DNA of 64,000 nt from Oehlia diaphana (lineage: Eukaryota > Glomeromycota > Glomeromycetes > Glomerales > Glomeraceae), in assembly GCA_003833135.1 (NCBI GenBank), contig QZLH01000207.1, positions 57,533-121,532 of the forward strand, read 5' to 3'. This document shows positions 49,370 to 58,953 of this stretch, in pieces. The notes beneath the pieces were generated by a model. The model did no database searches and was not told the origin of the DNA. It was given only the letters and a program-made list of their open reading frames with translations. The translations under genes were made by a program, and so were the position numbers. The stretch's first letter is position 1; every line of letters begins with the position of its first letter.

Positions 49370-49881
49370 TTGATTATGCTAAAGATTATGCCAGAAGACG
49401 TGATGGTTAGTGTCTAGGAAGGACTGGTCAAATAAATGGTCATGATGTATATCTTTGGTCTTGCTAAAATGGTGTATACCAGTGGAAGTATCCACTAAAT
49501 TATATCATAAAAAAATTTGAGTGGTGCCCTCTATGCCATCATACTACTGAAAGAACTGTACGATATATTTTTGAGGATCTACTAGACAAAAAATTTCCAC
49601 CATGTAGGGCTAAGTTCTTAGATGTACTACACTTGGATGGATATAATGAGGAATTGCGTTTTGCTTTCGAATACCATGGCCCTCAACTCTATCATCACAA
49701 TAGCCTATATCATCGGAAGAATGAAACTTTAGAAATACAAAAGATTCGTGATCAGAAGAAGCGGGATATATGCAAGAAGCAAAATATGTGCCTTATTAAA
49801 ATTCCATATACCGCTGATCTCCTATCCTATATCAGGTATACTCTAATCGAGAAAGGATTCTTGAAAGAGGCGAAGAATTAA
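49370..49881 (+). pseudogene. Zinc-finger plus PD-(D/E)xK-type endonuclease, two stops
   Basis: One frame reads from about 49370 to the stop at 49879. It contains a treble-clef-like CysCys-HisHis element (WCPLCHH) and then a nuclease-like core ([20 protein letters not shown], with Asp and Glu spaced as in PD-(D/E)xK or Vsr-like enzymes, and a basic DQKKRDIC helix after it). In-frame TAG at about 49405 and TAA near 49466 break the N-terminal part. Such stand-alone nucleases are frequent passengers of viruses and selfish elements. It lies between the integrase and the ATPase on the same strand. The family call is from motif layout only. Confidence 0.6.
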
Positions 49882-49924
49882 AAGGGATTATTTTTAGTAC
49901 GTCATTAATAATACTCCATTTGAC

Positions 49925-50685
49925 ATGAAAATAAAAAAGCTTGAGCCAGTTGATAGACTTGTATACCATATTAATGAGATCAAGAATGCCAAAAAATATA
50001 ATGGACATTCGAGTGTTCCTCAATGGGCTTTCACTTTGGGTATATTTGGCTATACTAATACAGGAAAAAGTAATGAGGTTCTTAATCTCATGCTCAGAAC
50101 TAAGCTCTATGAAATATTTAATGGGAAGAAGGAAGGAACACGCTATATCAAGAATGATGACTTATTATTGATTGGCTACCAACTCAAGGAGCTGAAATAT
50201 TTATATCTCAAATTGGCCTATCAAATAATTGCTAATAGCCCAAAGCCATATCGTGAAAATATTTCATTCTGAGCTTCGAAGCCTGATAAAATCCCCAAGA
50301 TAGATTCATTTTCTCCAGATAGGGGTACAGTAGTTATATTCGAAGACGTATGTGCTGACTCAAAGAAAGTGCAGGAGAAAATTATTCCTTATTTTCTTGA
50401 GAGACGCCATTACAACATCAGTTTGATATATGTATCCCAGAGTTACTTTGACTGTCCAAAAATAATACGAAAAAATCTTTCACATGTCTGCCTATTCAAT
50501 GGGTCATGCACCATGGATGAGTTAGTCCGAATTGTGCGCAATATGATAATGACTGGCGTAGTGTGATTAAGATTATTGACAAGGCTTTATGTGAACATAA
50601 ATTCATTGTTTTTAATTTAACTGTACCCCGTGAACATCCGCACAGGATACGGCTAGGATGGGACCAAATTCTCACTAATGAATAG
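49925..50685 (+). pseudogene. FtsK/HerA (A32-like) genome-packaging ATPase, two lesions
   Basis: The frame from ATG 49925 shows a Walker A motif ([13 protein letters not shown], near 50040), a Walker B motif ([11 protein letters not shown], near 50330) and the sensor-like strand [10 protein letters not shown] near 50430. This is the arrangement in the DNA-packaging ATPases of nucleocytoplasmic large DNA viruses, virophages and Polintons. A TGA at 50270 interrupts the frame, and a single-base shift near 50535 moves the last 50 residues ([17 protein letters not shown] onwards) to the next frame, ending at TAG 50683. Length (about 253 codons) is normal for the family. It would pump element DNA into a particle. 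Presence of this gene argues for a virus-like origin rather than a simple transposon. Confidence 0.85.
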
Positions 50686-50731
50686 AATTTTCTTAGGTAC
50701 TAAGGACGAAATGTATATTTTTTCCTGGTTT

Positions 50732-51391
50732 CTACTCCTGTTTGTTTCCAAAAGACTCACAGGGTATCGCTAACTCTGCAGATGATTCCTTTGGAATCGA
50801 TTCTTTGACTACCTGTTCTGGGGGAGTTACAAGTCCAGTGCTAGTCATAGAGAGGTCTGTTATACAACTGGTGTTAATTGCTGGGGATGACTTCTGGATA
50901 ATCAATTCACCCTGAAGCTTTTTTTCCTGCTTCCTCTACCTGATCTCATCGCTAATCTTTCTCCTATACTCCTCATCTAAGAAATCATCTGTTTCTTTAT
51001 CCTCCAATGACTTAGTTTCTGTACAAATAGGTTTGTATGCATTAGAATTAAATGTACTATCAGATATATTTGATGGCTTTGCCATCTTTTCTAGTTTACC
51101 CAGGCGAACAACATTGTTGGGATTTTTGACAAAGCTGGCATTGGCCGATGATTGTTTGATTTCCTTGATATCATCATCCATTTTGGCAATAAGGTTGGTC
51201 TTTTCTTTATCTCTTTGCTCTAGTCTTGTGAACCTAGCTTCATGTTCTTCCAAAGTGCACCTTAACTTTGCATTCTCAGTCTTGACCTCTGCATTCTCAT
51301 CCATAACCTTGATATATTTGGCCTTAACCTCAGCATTCTCGGTCTCAAGCTCAATAATGTGTTGTCTCAATGAATCAAGTTCAGATGACAT
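50732..51391 (-). pseudogene. Coiled-coil protein of an expanded family, one nonsense codon
   Basis: The minus-strand frame from ATG 51391 opens with a coiled coil of repeated Glu/Asn/Ala heptads (TENAEVKAKYIKVMDENAEV), followed by a basic and Ser/Asn-rich middle. A motif DDFLDEEYRRKISDEIR comes before a TAG at about 50933, and the same frame then runs on (RKQEKKLQGELIIQKSS) to TAG 50732. From memory, proteins with this coiled-coil plus EIR-x-R block are numerous in Rhizophagus; the function is unknown. The single stop could come from one C-to-T change in a CAG codon. Confidence 0.6.
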
Positions 51392-51575
51392 GATAATATT
51401 TTAATGTTCTATAATATTAGTATTCAAAATCAGAAAAATATGTAAGCTGATCGTGAACAATTGTTCACACCGATCTCTTTTGCCAAGAAAAAAATATTAA
51501 TAGGGGTTTATGACAATCATACAAGTAGGCACGATCCCTTACCCTAAGTGCTTTTGGCTGGGATCAATTTATTCG

Positions 51576-51791
51576 TTATCTCTTTCTTTCGAGGCGATGA
51601 TAGATTTTTTTGGCATATTTGAAACAATAGCCCGTATAAAATAATGTAGGTTTATCACATATTCTGCATGGAGATTTTAGCATATTATTTGCACCCGATT
51701 TCCAGTGGAGCGAACATCCTGCCAAGCGGGTGCAGACTCAGCCACAAGTACTCCCATCCTTTCTAATATGTGGGCAGGTAAGATGATCCAT
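51576..51791 (-). pseudogene. Small Cys-rich zinc-binding-like protein, one stop
   Basis: A 71-residue minus-strand frame contains evenly spaced cysteines and histidines (LTCPHIRKDGSTCG, then CTRLAGCSLHWK and PCRICDKPT), ending in a basic helix (KKIYHRLERKR). A TGA after the first block interrupts it. The Cys/His spacing suggests one or two zinc sites. A second frame overlaps on the same strand, so the choice rests on composition. Not recognised. Confidence 0.4.
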
Positions 51792-51920
51792 TTATTATAT
51801 TCTTTCTTCACTTCCATTATAAAATCCGATTTCAAATTATGGAAAAATCTGAATTGAACTTCAGTGGAAAAAGTATAATATAAACGAAAAATATATACTA
51901 CATCACACTACTTCATTTCT

Positions 51921-52460
51921 ATGGACAAGCAAAAAACAGTATTCAATATTTTAACAGACCGATGGATCGACCCAAATGGAAAGCTATTTCAGAAGTTGAT
52001 TCGAGAAGGCTATAAATATGTGGATAGGCTTTCTGATTACCTAGAAGATATTAGGACTTTGTATGTTGGCGAATTCGAATTGAACCCCTTAGCTGACTTC
52101 TACCATCCAGCTCTAATTCCACCCTTATCTATCTTAGCGAGTAGATCAGATATTTGTAAAAGGGTTCCTATTAATGTAGAATCTGCTGTTATGGGAGGAA
52201 TGAGTCTATTTACTCCAGAAAAAAATAAACGATCTTCGCTCCAGAATCTAATCCAAATGAACTATTCCATTAATAACTTGACTACATTAATAGGAATAAC
52301 TTGGGAGCAAGAAGAGATGAAAACTTGGAGGAACAACATGCTTATGAAATTCTTCCATCATCCGGATTTAGCCCCTTCAAAGCACAAACCAGGTGCTTTA
52401 TATGATGCATTCACCAAGACTAGTGTTTTAGGGTCAGAACATATATTGGCTCTAGCGTGA
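51921..52460 (+). CDS. Unknown 179-residue protein of the virus-like block, intact
   Basis: I do not recognise this gene. The frame from ATG 51921 is open and of normal protein composition, alpha-helical with aromatic and Asn/Leu-rich stretches (ILTDRWIDPNGKLFQKLIRE; MNYSINNLTTLIGITWEQEE). No signal peptide, membrane helix or known catalytic motif is visible. The 80 bases upstream are very AT-rich (tataatataaacg, then aaaatatata) and may be its promoter. It is the last + strand gene of the virus-like block and one of the few undamaged ones. A minor structural protein is possible but unproven. Confidence 0.6.
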   Translation: MDKQKTVFNILTDRWIDPNGKLFQKLIREGYKYVDRLSDYLEDIRTLYVGEFELNPLADFYHPALIPPLSILASRSDICKRVPINVESAVMGGMSLFTPEKNKRSSLQNLIQMNYSINNLTTLIGITWEQEEMKTWRNNMLMKFFHHPDLAPSKHKPGALYDAFTKTSVLGSEHILALA

Positions 52461-52642
52461 GCATTATGCTAAGGATTATGATATAATAAATTGTTTATAG
52501 CCTTGGAATGGCAGTTTCATGACTATATATTTTTTCGCTTATTATATACCTGCAAAATTCAATTTTTTTTATTAATATATAAATAAATACAAATGTTCGG
52601 AACTGTGCCCGTAATACATAACATCTAGGCTATTATATATGA

Positions 52643-53525
52643 TTATTTTTTTGAACAATATTCCTCTATCCTAGCCTTCTTTCTATCCGGTTCTTCGCTC
52701 ATACACTCTAACCTATCTTTCAATAGCCTAACAACGACATCCATAACCCATTTCACATTTTTACATAAGTCTTTTTCTTCTTCTGATCCATCTTTCAAGG
52801 CTGATTCGGTAAATTGGATATTGAGGGGATCCTTGCTCGTGCTCGATATCCCATTTGAGACAAAAAGAATAAAATACTATTCCAAGGCTATTGTAACGAT
52901 CCCGTAGATATAGTTGAAGTCTTTTCTGAACACTTTGCCTGATTTACGTTTCCTATTCTTTCTATTAATTTGTAGAGCGCTTTCACATTGAATCAAATTT
53001 TAAGCGAAACCTATAACCACTTGATGTAGTTTCCCTTCCGTAATGCAAAGAAGTTCCTCGAGAGCTTTGATTGCATAGTCAACCTGGCCAGTACTTTCTT
53101 CTCTAACGATTTCGAGCTGAGGAGCTAAGGTAAGCTCTTTATCTATTATTCTTTTGACAATATATAGCAAAGCGTGAAGGATGGCTAAAATATATTCACA
53201 ACGCATAGTTTCATTACTATCGGTAAGTATGCTCCCCATATTTCCTAACCTACGCTTTATTTCCTTTATACACTGAACCAATTTTTCATTATCGTCTTCG
53301 AGTTTGTAGATCGGCTAGAAGGTTGTATGGAGTTAGTGAATTAAATATGCCTTTAGAGCCTTTGGCTAAATTTTAAGACTATGTGGTGCTTAATAAACTT
53401 ACCGGTGGAAATTGACGAATGGTGCTTATTCTGTTACCATTGATGCCATATTTCGCCAACACCTCCTTCAAATTGCGGTATGAGGAAAACGCACACTTCT
53501 TTTTCTCCTTACATTCCTTTATTTA
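52643..53525 (-). pseudogene. PD-(D/E)xK half of a SAM/nuclease-family gene, broken
   Basis: The minus-strand reading begins at KECKEKKKCAFSSY (53525) and crosses an intron (53402 down to 53315, GT-AG). It continues through a helical region to the catalytic block GQVDYAIKALEELLCITEGK, in which the Asp and the E-x-K of a PD-(D/E)xK nuclease are kept. It ends with the basic tail DRKKARIEEYCSKK at TAA 52643. TAA near 52998 and TAG near 52890 interrupt it. From memory, proteins with an N-terminal SAM domain and this nuclease fold form a very large family in Rhizophagus, related to Crinkler-type effectors. The matching SAM half lies at 58106-58378, and the DNA between is inserted. Confidence 0.75.
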
Positions 53526-53736
53526 TGTGTCTCTCCGTGCCATTTCTCGGTAGATCAAAAAGCCACTTGTCGCCAATTCGTTGCTATGCTCTCTCAACTT
53601 TCAGCCAATACTAAAGATATTCATTTAACTCCACTTAGTCATGACTTAGGTGCTAAAGCTGTCAACGTTCCTCTTTCAATGAACTCCTATAAACTGAAAT
53701 GTTGGGTTTATGTTACCTTTTCTTCCCAAAAACTTA
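53526..53736 (+). pseudogene. Retroelement ORF1-like fragment, left part
   Basis: The + strand is open from about 53530 with protein-like sequence (DQKATCRQFVAMLSQLSANT, then LTPLSHDLGAKAVNVPLSMN and KCWVYVTFSSQKL). It stops being meaningful exactly at the start of the 4.28-kb element. The reading resumes after that element at 58020. It resembles ORF1/Gag-like proteins of retroelements that are frequent in this genome type (from memory). It is truncated on both sides and sits within the SAM/nuclease pseudogene. Confidence 0.55.
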
Positions 53737-53859
53737 CACAGGTCAAAATATGAAAAATCGGTCACCAATCGGTCATATGACCGATTGGTGACTGATTGGA
53801 AGCTGATTGGTGCCCAATTGGTGCCCAATTCTTCCAATCAGTCACCAATCAGGCATAGA

Positions 53860-54440
53860 TGGCAATCAGTCACCAATCGGTCATATGACCGATTGGTGAC
53901 TGATTGGTTACCGATTTGTTTACAATACCTGATTTTTTATATTAAAGTCAAAAAATTAAGATTATAGCCTTGTAAAGCAAGTCAAATTATATTTAATTTG
54001 AGTTTTTGAGTTTTTTCTAATAAATATATTAAGTTTACTATTGACAATCAGTCACCAATCGGTCACCAATCAGTCATATATCCAATTAGTGACTGATTGG
54101 TTGCCAATTTTGTTTACAATATTTGATTTACATATTAAAGTCAAAAAATTAATATTATAGCCTTGTAAAGCAAGTCAAATTATACTTAATTTGAGCTTTT
54201 GAGATTTTTCTGATAAATATATTAAGTTTACTATTGACAATCAATTACCAATCAGTCACCAATCAGTCATATAACCGATTGGTGACTGATTGGTTGCCAA
54301 TTTTGTTTACAATATTTGATTTACATATTAAAGTCCAAAAAATTAATATTATAGCCTTATAAAGCAAGTCAAATTATACTTAATTTAAGCTTTTGAGTTT
54401 TTTCTGATAAATATATTAAGTTTACTATTGACAATCAGTC
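53860..54440 (+). repeat. 193-bp tandem repeat, three units
   Basis: The junction word aagtttactattgacaatca recurs at 54031, 54224 and 54418, a period of 193-194 bp. Each unit has an accaatcagtc palindrome block and an AT-rich block with tatagccttgtaaagcaag. Lies within the 4.28-kb element. Confidence 0.85.
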
Positions 54441-55129
54441 ACCAATCAGACACCAATCTGATAAAGCCGATTGGTGACCGATTGGTGACTGATTGATTAT
54501 TGATAGTGAAATTGATGTAATTCAGTTGAGGTGCGCACTGGTCACCTATCATGCATGTGCCAGTTAGTAACCGATTAGTGACTGGAATACTGAGGCTCTT
54601 TTTATCATTACGATAAATAATCAGTTGAAATATCGAATCAATGTCAATTTTTGACTTTAATATCAAATCATCCCTATCATGCATGTGCCAGTTGGGGTAG
54701 GCTCTTTTTTTATCATTACAGTCTAATAATTTTATTGAAATATTAAGTTTCCAGTATTGTTAAACCATCGGTAAATTGTTAAAAGTACTGATTTTCCTAT
54801 GATTTGAAAATGTACATAAGGTTGTGCAACATAAAATATTTATATAATCCCCTATCTGCAATTTTTTTATAATTTTTTTTTTCCGAGATATTTTCGTGTA
54901 TAAGAAGTAATTCCAATAGCCGTATATATAATTCTGAAGTGTACAAATAACTCTGAACTAAAAAATGGGACTAAATCAGAAGTAGCACACTGGGATTTCA
55001 GACGCAGGTAATCCGTTCCAGATCCAACTCTGATATATCAAAGGATCTAGTTCAATATATCAGTTTATCAAATATCGACTGTATTCCATTCGAAACTGGC
55101 TAAAAAAGAACTTATTTTTCCATGATTTC
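54441..55129. other. Interior of the 4.28-kb element before the exon-like array
   Basis: Contains further gattggtgac palindromes to about 54570 and a pair of catgcatgtgccagtt words (54550, 54678). Near 55030-55080 is a piece resembling the end of the MITE at 33.1-33.6 kb (atatcagtttatcaaatatc). No open frame. Confidence 0.4.
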
Positions 55130-56570
55130 AGCTTCGGTCTGTAAGTAGGGTAAGTTACGAATTTTTTTGAAAAATTTTATGTAACGAAATATTATTAATA
55201 TTTCGTTTTTTATTCTGTAGGTTCCTTTAGCTTCATTTCGGCTTCGAAAGGTGAGAACTTTCTTTAAATCAATTTTATAGAAACGTTTTAGTAACATTTC
55301 TTTTTTTTTTAGGAATTACCGGCTAGAACAAATCGGACTCTAAGGTAAAAGTTGGAAATTTTTTTATTTTTTTTTAATTTAAGAAACGTTTTTTCATTAT
55401 TATTTTTTTGTAGGTCGCCAGCTTTAAAATTTGGATACGAAACTGGACTCCAAGGTAGGAAATGAGAAATGGGGAAAGGGAAGGGGAATTTTTTTATTTT
55501 TAATTTAGGAAATGAACTAACGTTTCTTTTTCATTATTTTTTTTGTAGGACAGAACGCGATACCGGATTCCAAGGTACTCATTAATGAGAAATGAAAAAG
55601 GGAGAAGTGGAAATTTTTTTATTTAGAAAACAAATTAACGTTTCTTTTTCAGTCTTTTTTTGTAGGATGCCAGCTTGGACACGAAACTGAACTTTATAAG
55701 ATAGAAATAGTGGAGAATTTTTTTTTTATTTTAAAAACGGTTTAACTTTTCTTTTCGTTGTTTTTTTAGGATGCCAGCTAGAACGAACTGGACTTTGAGG
55801 AGGTTTGAAAATTTTTTTTGGTTCTTGTGTTTTGTGTATTTGACTTTTAATTTTCTTTTTTTTTGTAGGCATCGGTTTAACTTCTTGGACTTCCTCGGTA
55901 AACGTTTATATTTGGACTTTCTTCTTTTGTAGGTCAGCATCTTGGAACAGATTGGTAAGTTTCGAAGCTTCACGAAACTTTTTAAAATTTATTTATTAAT
56001 TTTTTTCTTCTTTTTTTTGCAGGTATCACCGTATCAATCTTTTCAAATCCTGGACGATATGTTCGGTAAGTTTTCATTTTGAAACTTTTGTTAAAATGTT
56101 TTTTTTAAATTTGTTTTAAAGAAACTAACTGCTTCTTTTTTTTTCTGTTTTGTAGGATTCAGTTTCTTTTTGAAACTCTTTTTTTTGTCATTTTTTACTG
56201 AACCGTTATCATACTAATGTTTCATCTTTTTTTGTAGGTCTTCGGCTGGATTTTGGATCTACGGGTGAGTTTCAAAACTCTATTTTTTTTGTTAATTTTT
56301 ACCGAAATGTTGTTATTAATATTTCGTTCTTTTTTGTACATAGGTCATTCGGCTAGATCTTAGATCTACAGGTGAGATATTAATTAAGCCATTCAGCCAC
56401 AAATTCTGATTTCAAATAATGTGTCTCTTTTTTTTTCTTGTATAGATACTTACCAGACGAATTTTACGTTAAGGTAAGAAGGTAATGGGAAAGGGTATTC
56501 ATTTTTTTTTATTTTTTAGAAGCTCTTTAACGTTTCCTTCTTTAGGTACTTGCTAGATGAATTTTACGAA
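55130..56570 (+). other. Tandem array of tiny exon-like units with intact splice-site borders
   Basis: About 13 units of roughly 60-130 bp each show a T-rich run ending in TGTAG or TTTAG, a 22-43-nt core, then GTAAG/GTGAG/GTAGG. Cores with both borders are 55221-55250, 55313-55344, 55414-55454, 55549-55574, 55869-55897, 55933-55954, 56023-56065, 56238-56264, 56344-56371 and 56446-56473. Two near 55675 and 55775 have lost the donor. The cores share the words gccagct, actggact and ccaag. The spacers share cgtttctttttcatta before the acceptor. Core lengths are not multiples of three, so no simple frame runs through. It may be a decayed gene made of duplicated micro-exons, captured by the element. 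Confidence 0.6.
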
Positions 56571-58010
56571 CCTCTCGCCCTCCAAATAAAAATACCATAT
56601 AGTGCTGTGGGTCAAAGATTTCAAGGAACTCCACAAAAATTCATTAATCATTATGAGATCAGCTGTCACCGATATGGAAAATATTAATGATGGATATGAT
56701 AATAGTAATAATAATTTGGAAAATGATGACAGAGAAACGTTGAGAACAAAAGAAGCAAAAGTATAGTATTGGTGAAGTAAATAGCAAAAGTAATTGCAAT
56801 TGTACATTTTTAATTGGTTTATTTTTATTGATGAAGTTATTAATTAGTATGCTGATATGTTAAATAGTAAATGATTTATTGAAACCCAATTGTACTCAAA
56901 ATGCATCCTGATTGAAATCCGGTGTCTTCCTTTTGTGCCATTTTTTGGCAGCAATCGGGTTCCCTGATTGATGAAAATTAAAAAAAAAAATAGGGACCAA
57001 TCGGGTGTTCGATCAGTATTTCTTAAGAAGCTTATATTAATTAATTTAAGAAAAATTCAGGTGAAATTTTCTTAAGAAGCTTACCATTTATTTATTATTA
57101 ACCAATCAAAATTGGTCTAATCTTTATGCATGTGATCTGATTTTGCATGCATAAATACCAAACGCATTTCTTTTTATTTTTTTTTCAAAACAAACACTTT
57201 CTTTATTCTTTCTTTACAAGTATATCAAGTATATTTTACTTTTTTTTGAATATTGTATTTTTGACATTAAATTTATTGTACTAACCATATTTTTTATTTT
57301 ACTTTATATTATATTGACCTATTTTTTATTTTTTTTAAATATTACTAACGTCATATATTTTTTTTTTATACTAACTTTTGTACTTAAATATCACTAACTT
57401 TTTTGTATTGACATTTTATATATATTTATTATTATATGTCACTAATAACTTTGTTCTTGCATTTAAATATTACAGACTTTATATTACTAACACAAATTTT
57501 TTATTATTTCTATATATTTTCTTAAAATACCATATATAATGTTTTTTATTTTAGATATTAACTATTATTTGTTTTTTACTATATTTATGTACATTTATTA
57601 TAATAAAGTTGTGTTATGTATTTTATTATTTTATTATTATGATTTTGTAAATAATCTTATAGTTAATAATTAATAAAGTTTTTGGTTATAATCACATATT
57701 ATAAATAAAATTTTTATTTATAAATCTTACCATTGGTTATATGGTTAATAAAAAGTCATTGGTGCCTATCACCACCTATCTATCAGTTACCAATCAGTCA
57801 CCTATTTGTCACCTATCTGTCAACAATTGGTTATCTATCTGTCAACAATCAGGCAGCCTGATAGGTGACCGATTGGTGTCAGATTTTGGCAGAAATCAGG
57901 CATCAATTAGGCAGCCCGATTGGTATCAGATTGCTAAAATCAGGCATCAATCAGGCATCAATCAAGCACCTGAATGGTGACTGATTGGTGACTGATTTAA
58001 CACTTTTTAA
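56571..58010. other. Right interior of the 4.28-kb element
   Basis: After a short stretch that reads openly on both strands (56546-56770) the sequence becomes extremely AT-rich with recurrent tactaac words (57300-57500). The last 270 bases are the accaatcagtc/gattggtgac subterminal repeats. A repeated cttaagaagctta word is at 57022 and 57070. Confidence 0.4.
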
Positions 58011-58019
58011 CCTGTGTTA

Positions 58020-58105
58020 TAGACGCAGCTATGGAACAAACTATCGGCTTTTATGGTAATGTGCTCGCCTGAGGTCTCCCTAATGATGCTAGAGACCTTT
58101 GCCAC
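58020..58105 (+). pseudogene. Retroelement ORF1-like fragment, right part
   Basis: Continuing from 53736 once the 4.28-kb element and one TTA are removed, the same frame reads IDAAMEQTIGFYGNVLA, a TGA, then GLPNDARDLCH before it meets the SAM gene on the opposite strand. The seamless continuation identifies it as the other half of the 53526-53736 fragment. Confidence 0.6.
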
Positions 58106-58378
58106 CGTAGCGAAGTCTGCAAGCATTACAGCAGGTCTTACTTTTAACCCACAATCTCTGAACTTCTGCTCTGTCATTTTGAGGAAGGCGCAACCATTAA
58201 CCTTTTCTTTGCGAATAATCTTCAAGTCATTGTCATTAAGACCCAAGTCCTCTTCCTTCTGTAAAAATTCTATAAGCTTGACTGTATCATATTTTTTAAT
58301 TTTGTCCATCAATGAGACTGTCTCATTTTCAGTAGTGAGGCTAGTGGAAGTGCAAGCAGGTGTATTAATTTCAGACAT
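58106..58378 (-). pseudogene. SAM-domain half of the split SAM/nuclease gene
   Basis: The minus-strand frame from ATG 58378 starts with a Ser/Thr-rich leader, then a sterile alpha motif domain (MDKIKKYDTVKLIEFLQKEE, NGCAFLKMTEQKFRDCGLK). It ends with PAVMLADFA at about 58106, where the family would continue with the KECKEKK found at 53525. The frame remains open by chance into the inserted retroelement fragment and stops inside the cacaggt terminus at 58007. SAM domains mediate protein-protein contacts. The half itself has no stop, so the insertion was probably the killing event or followed soon after. Confidence 0.7.
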
Positions 58379-58674
58379 AGTGCTTTTATAGGGATATTAG
58401 CTCGGATAAAAAATAGTGTTACGTTTAGAAGAAAAATAGAGTTTTATTTCTAATGGAAATACTGGGTGTTAATATAGCTTTTTATATAGCACAGGCATTG
58501 CATCATCACACGTGACCCTTTCTCATATACGTTTGATAAAATAATACTTTATTTATAAAATAAAAATGTTGCTGGTAGCTGGCCTACAATACATAAAAAC
58601 TATTACATAGTATGATAATGAAATAGGTCTTAGCCTTACAAAGCAAAGTATAAATAAAAAATTCTAACTAGTTG
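58379..58674. other. Intergenic DNA between SAM and ubiquitin-like genes
   Basis: AT-rich; serves as upstream region of the SAM half and 3' flank of the next minus-strand gene. It contains a cacgtg core at 58509. No gene. Confidence 0.4.
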
Positions 58675-58953
58675 TTAGGGAAGAATTCGGATATGGATAT
58701 GGTCTTCATCATCAGGCGTTTCGTTAAAATAGGAGAAAATCCTATCTTCTGTTCGCATAGGCTTCTTCTCAGGATAAATTTGGCGGAGGAAGTCATTACA
58801 GTTGATTGCCCTCAGCTTCTTTCTTACTTCTTCTTCAAGATCAGAGACTGTTTTATCCTTGGAAATCTCAATCACGAAAATTACGTTCTTATTTCCTGCA
58901 TTATAGTAGCAGAAGTTAAGACTAATAATATCATTATCTGCGCTGGTAGACAT
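58675..58953 (-). CDS. Crinkler-type ubiquitin-like domain protein, 92 residues
   Basis: The minus-strand frame from ATG 58953 is intact. It reads as a beta-grasp, ubiquitin-like header: ISLNFCYYNAGNKNVIFVIE, then SKDKTVSDLEEEVRKKLRAI, and ends DEDHIHIRILP. This matches the plan of the N-terminal domain of Crinkler (CRN) proteins: a hydrophobic strand, K-D-x-T-V-x-D-L with a charged helix, and a final HIH strand. In CRN proteins this header precedes a nuclease-like or kinase-like effector domain. Here there is no downstream domain, so it is either a free header or truncated. CRN proteins occur in oomycetes and early fungi and act in host or competitor nuclei. Confidence 0.65.
   Translation of the reverse strand: MSTSADNDIISLNFCYYNAGNKNVIFVIEISKDKTVSDLEEEVRKKLRAINCNDFLRQIYPEKKPMRTEDRIFSYFNETPDDEDHIHIRILP

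Larger units (their letters stand above)
53734..58019. mobile_element. 4.28-kb element with cacaggt ends and TTA duplications
   Basis: The element 53737-58016 starts cacaggtcaaaatatg and ends with an inverted version (aacactttttaacctgtg). The 3-bp repeat TTA flanks it (53734-53736 and 58017-58019). Removing it with one TTA makes the interrupted ORF1-like frame continuous, which proves insertion. Subterminal regions are packed with direct and inverted accaatcagtc words. No transposase was found inside. TTA duplication suggests PIF/Harbinger-type mobilisation (inference). It carries a 193-bp tandem repeat and an exon-like array. Confidence 0.85.

Noticed and set aside
48012..50685. Stop-codon reassignment in the virus-like block
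   Set aside because: All three stop codons interrupt frames, lesions include frameshifts and insertions, and catalytic residues are lost too, so simple decay explains it. Intact neighbours use standard stops.
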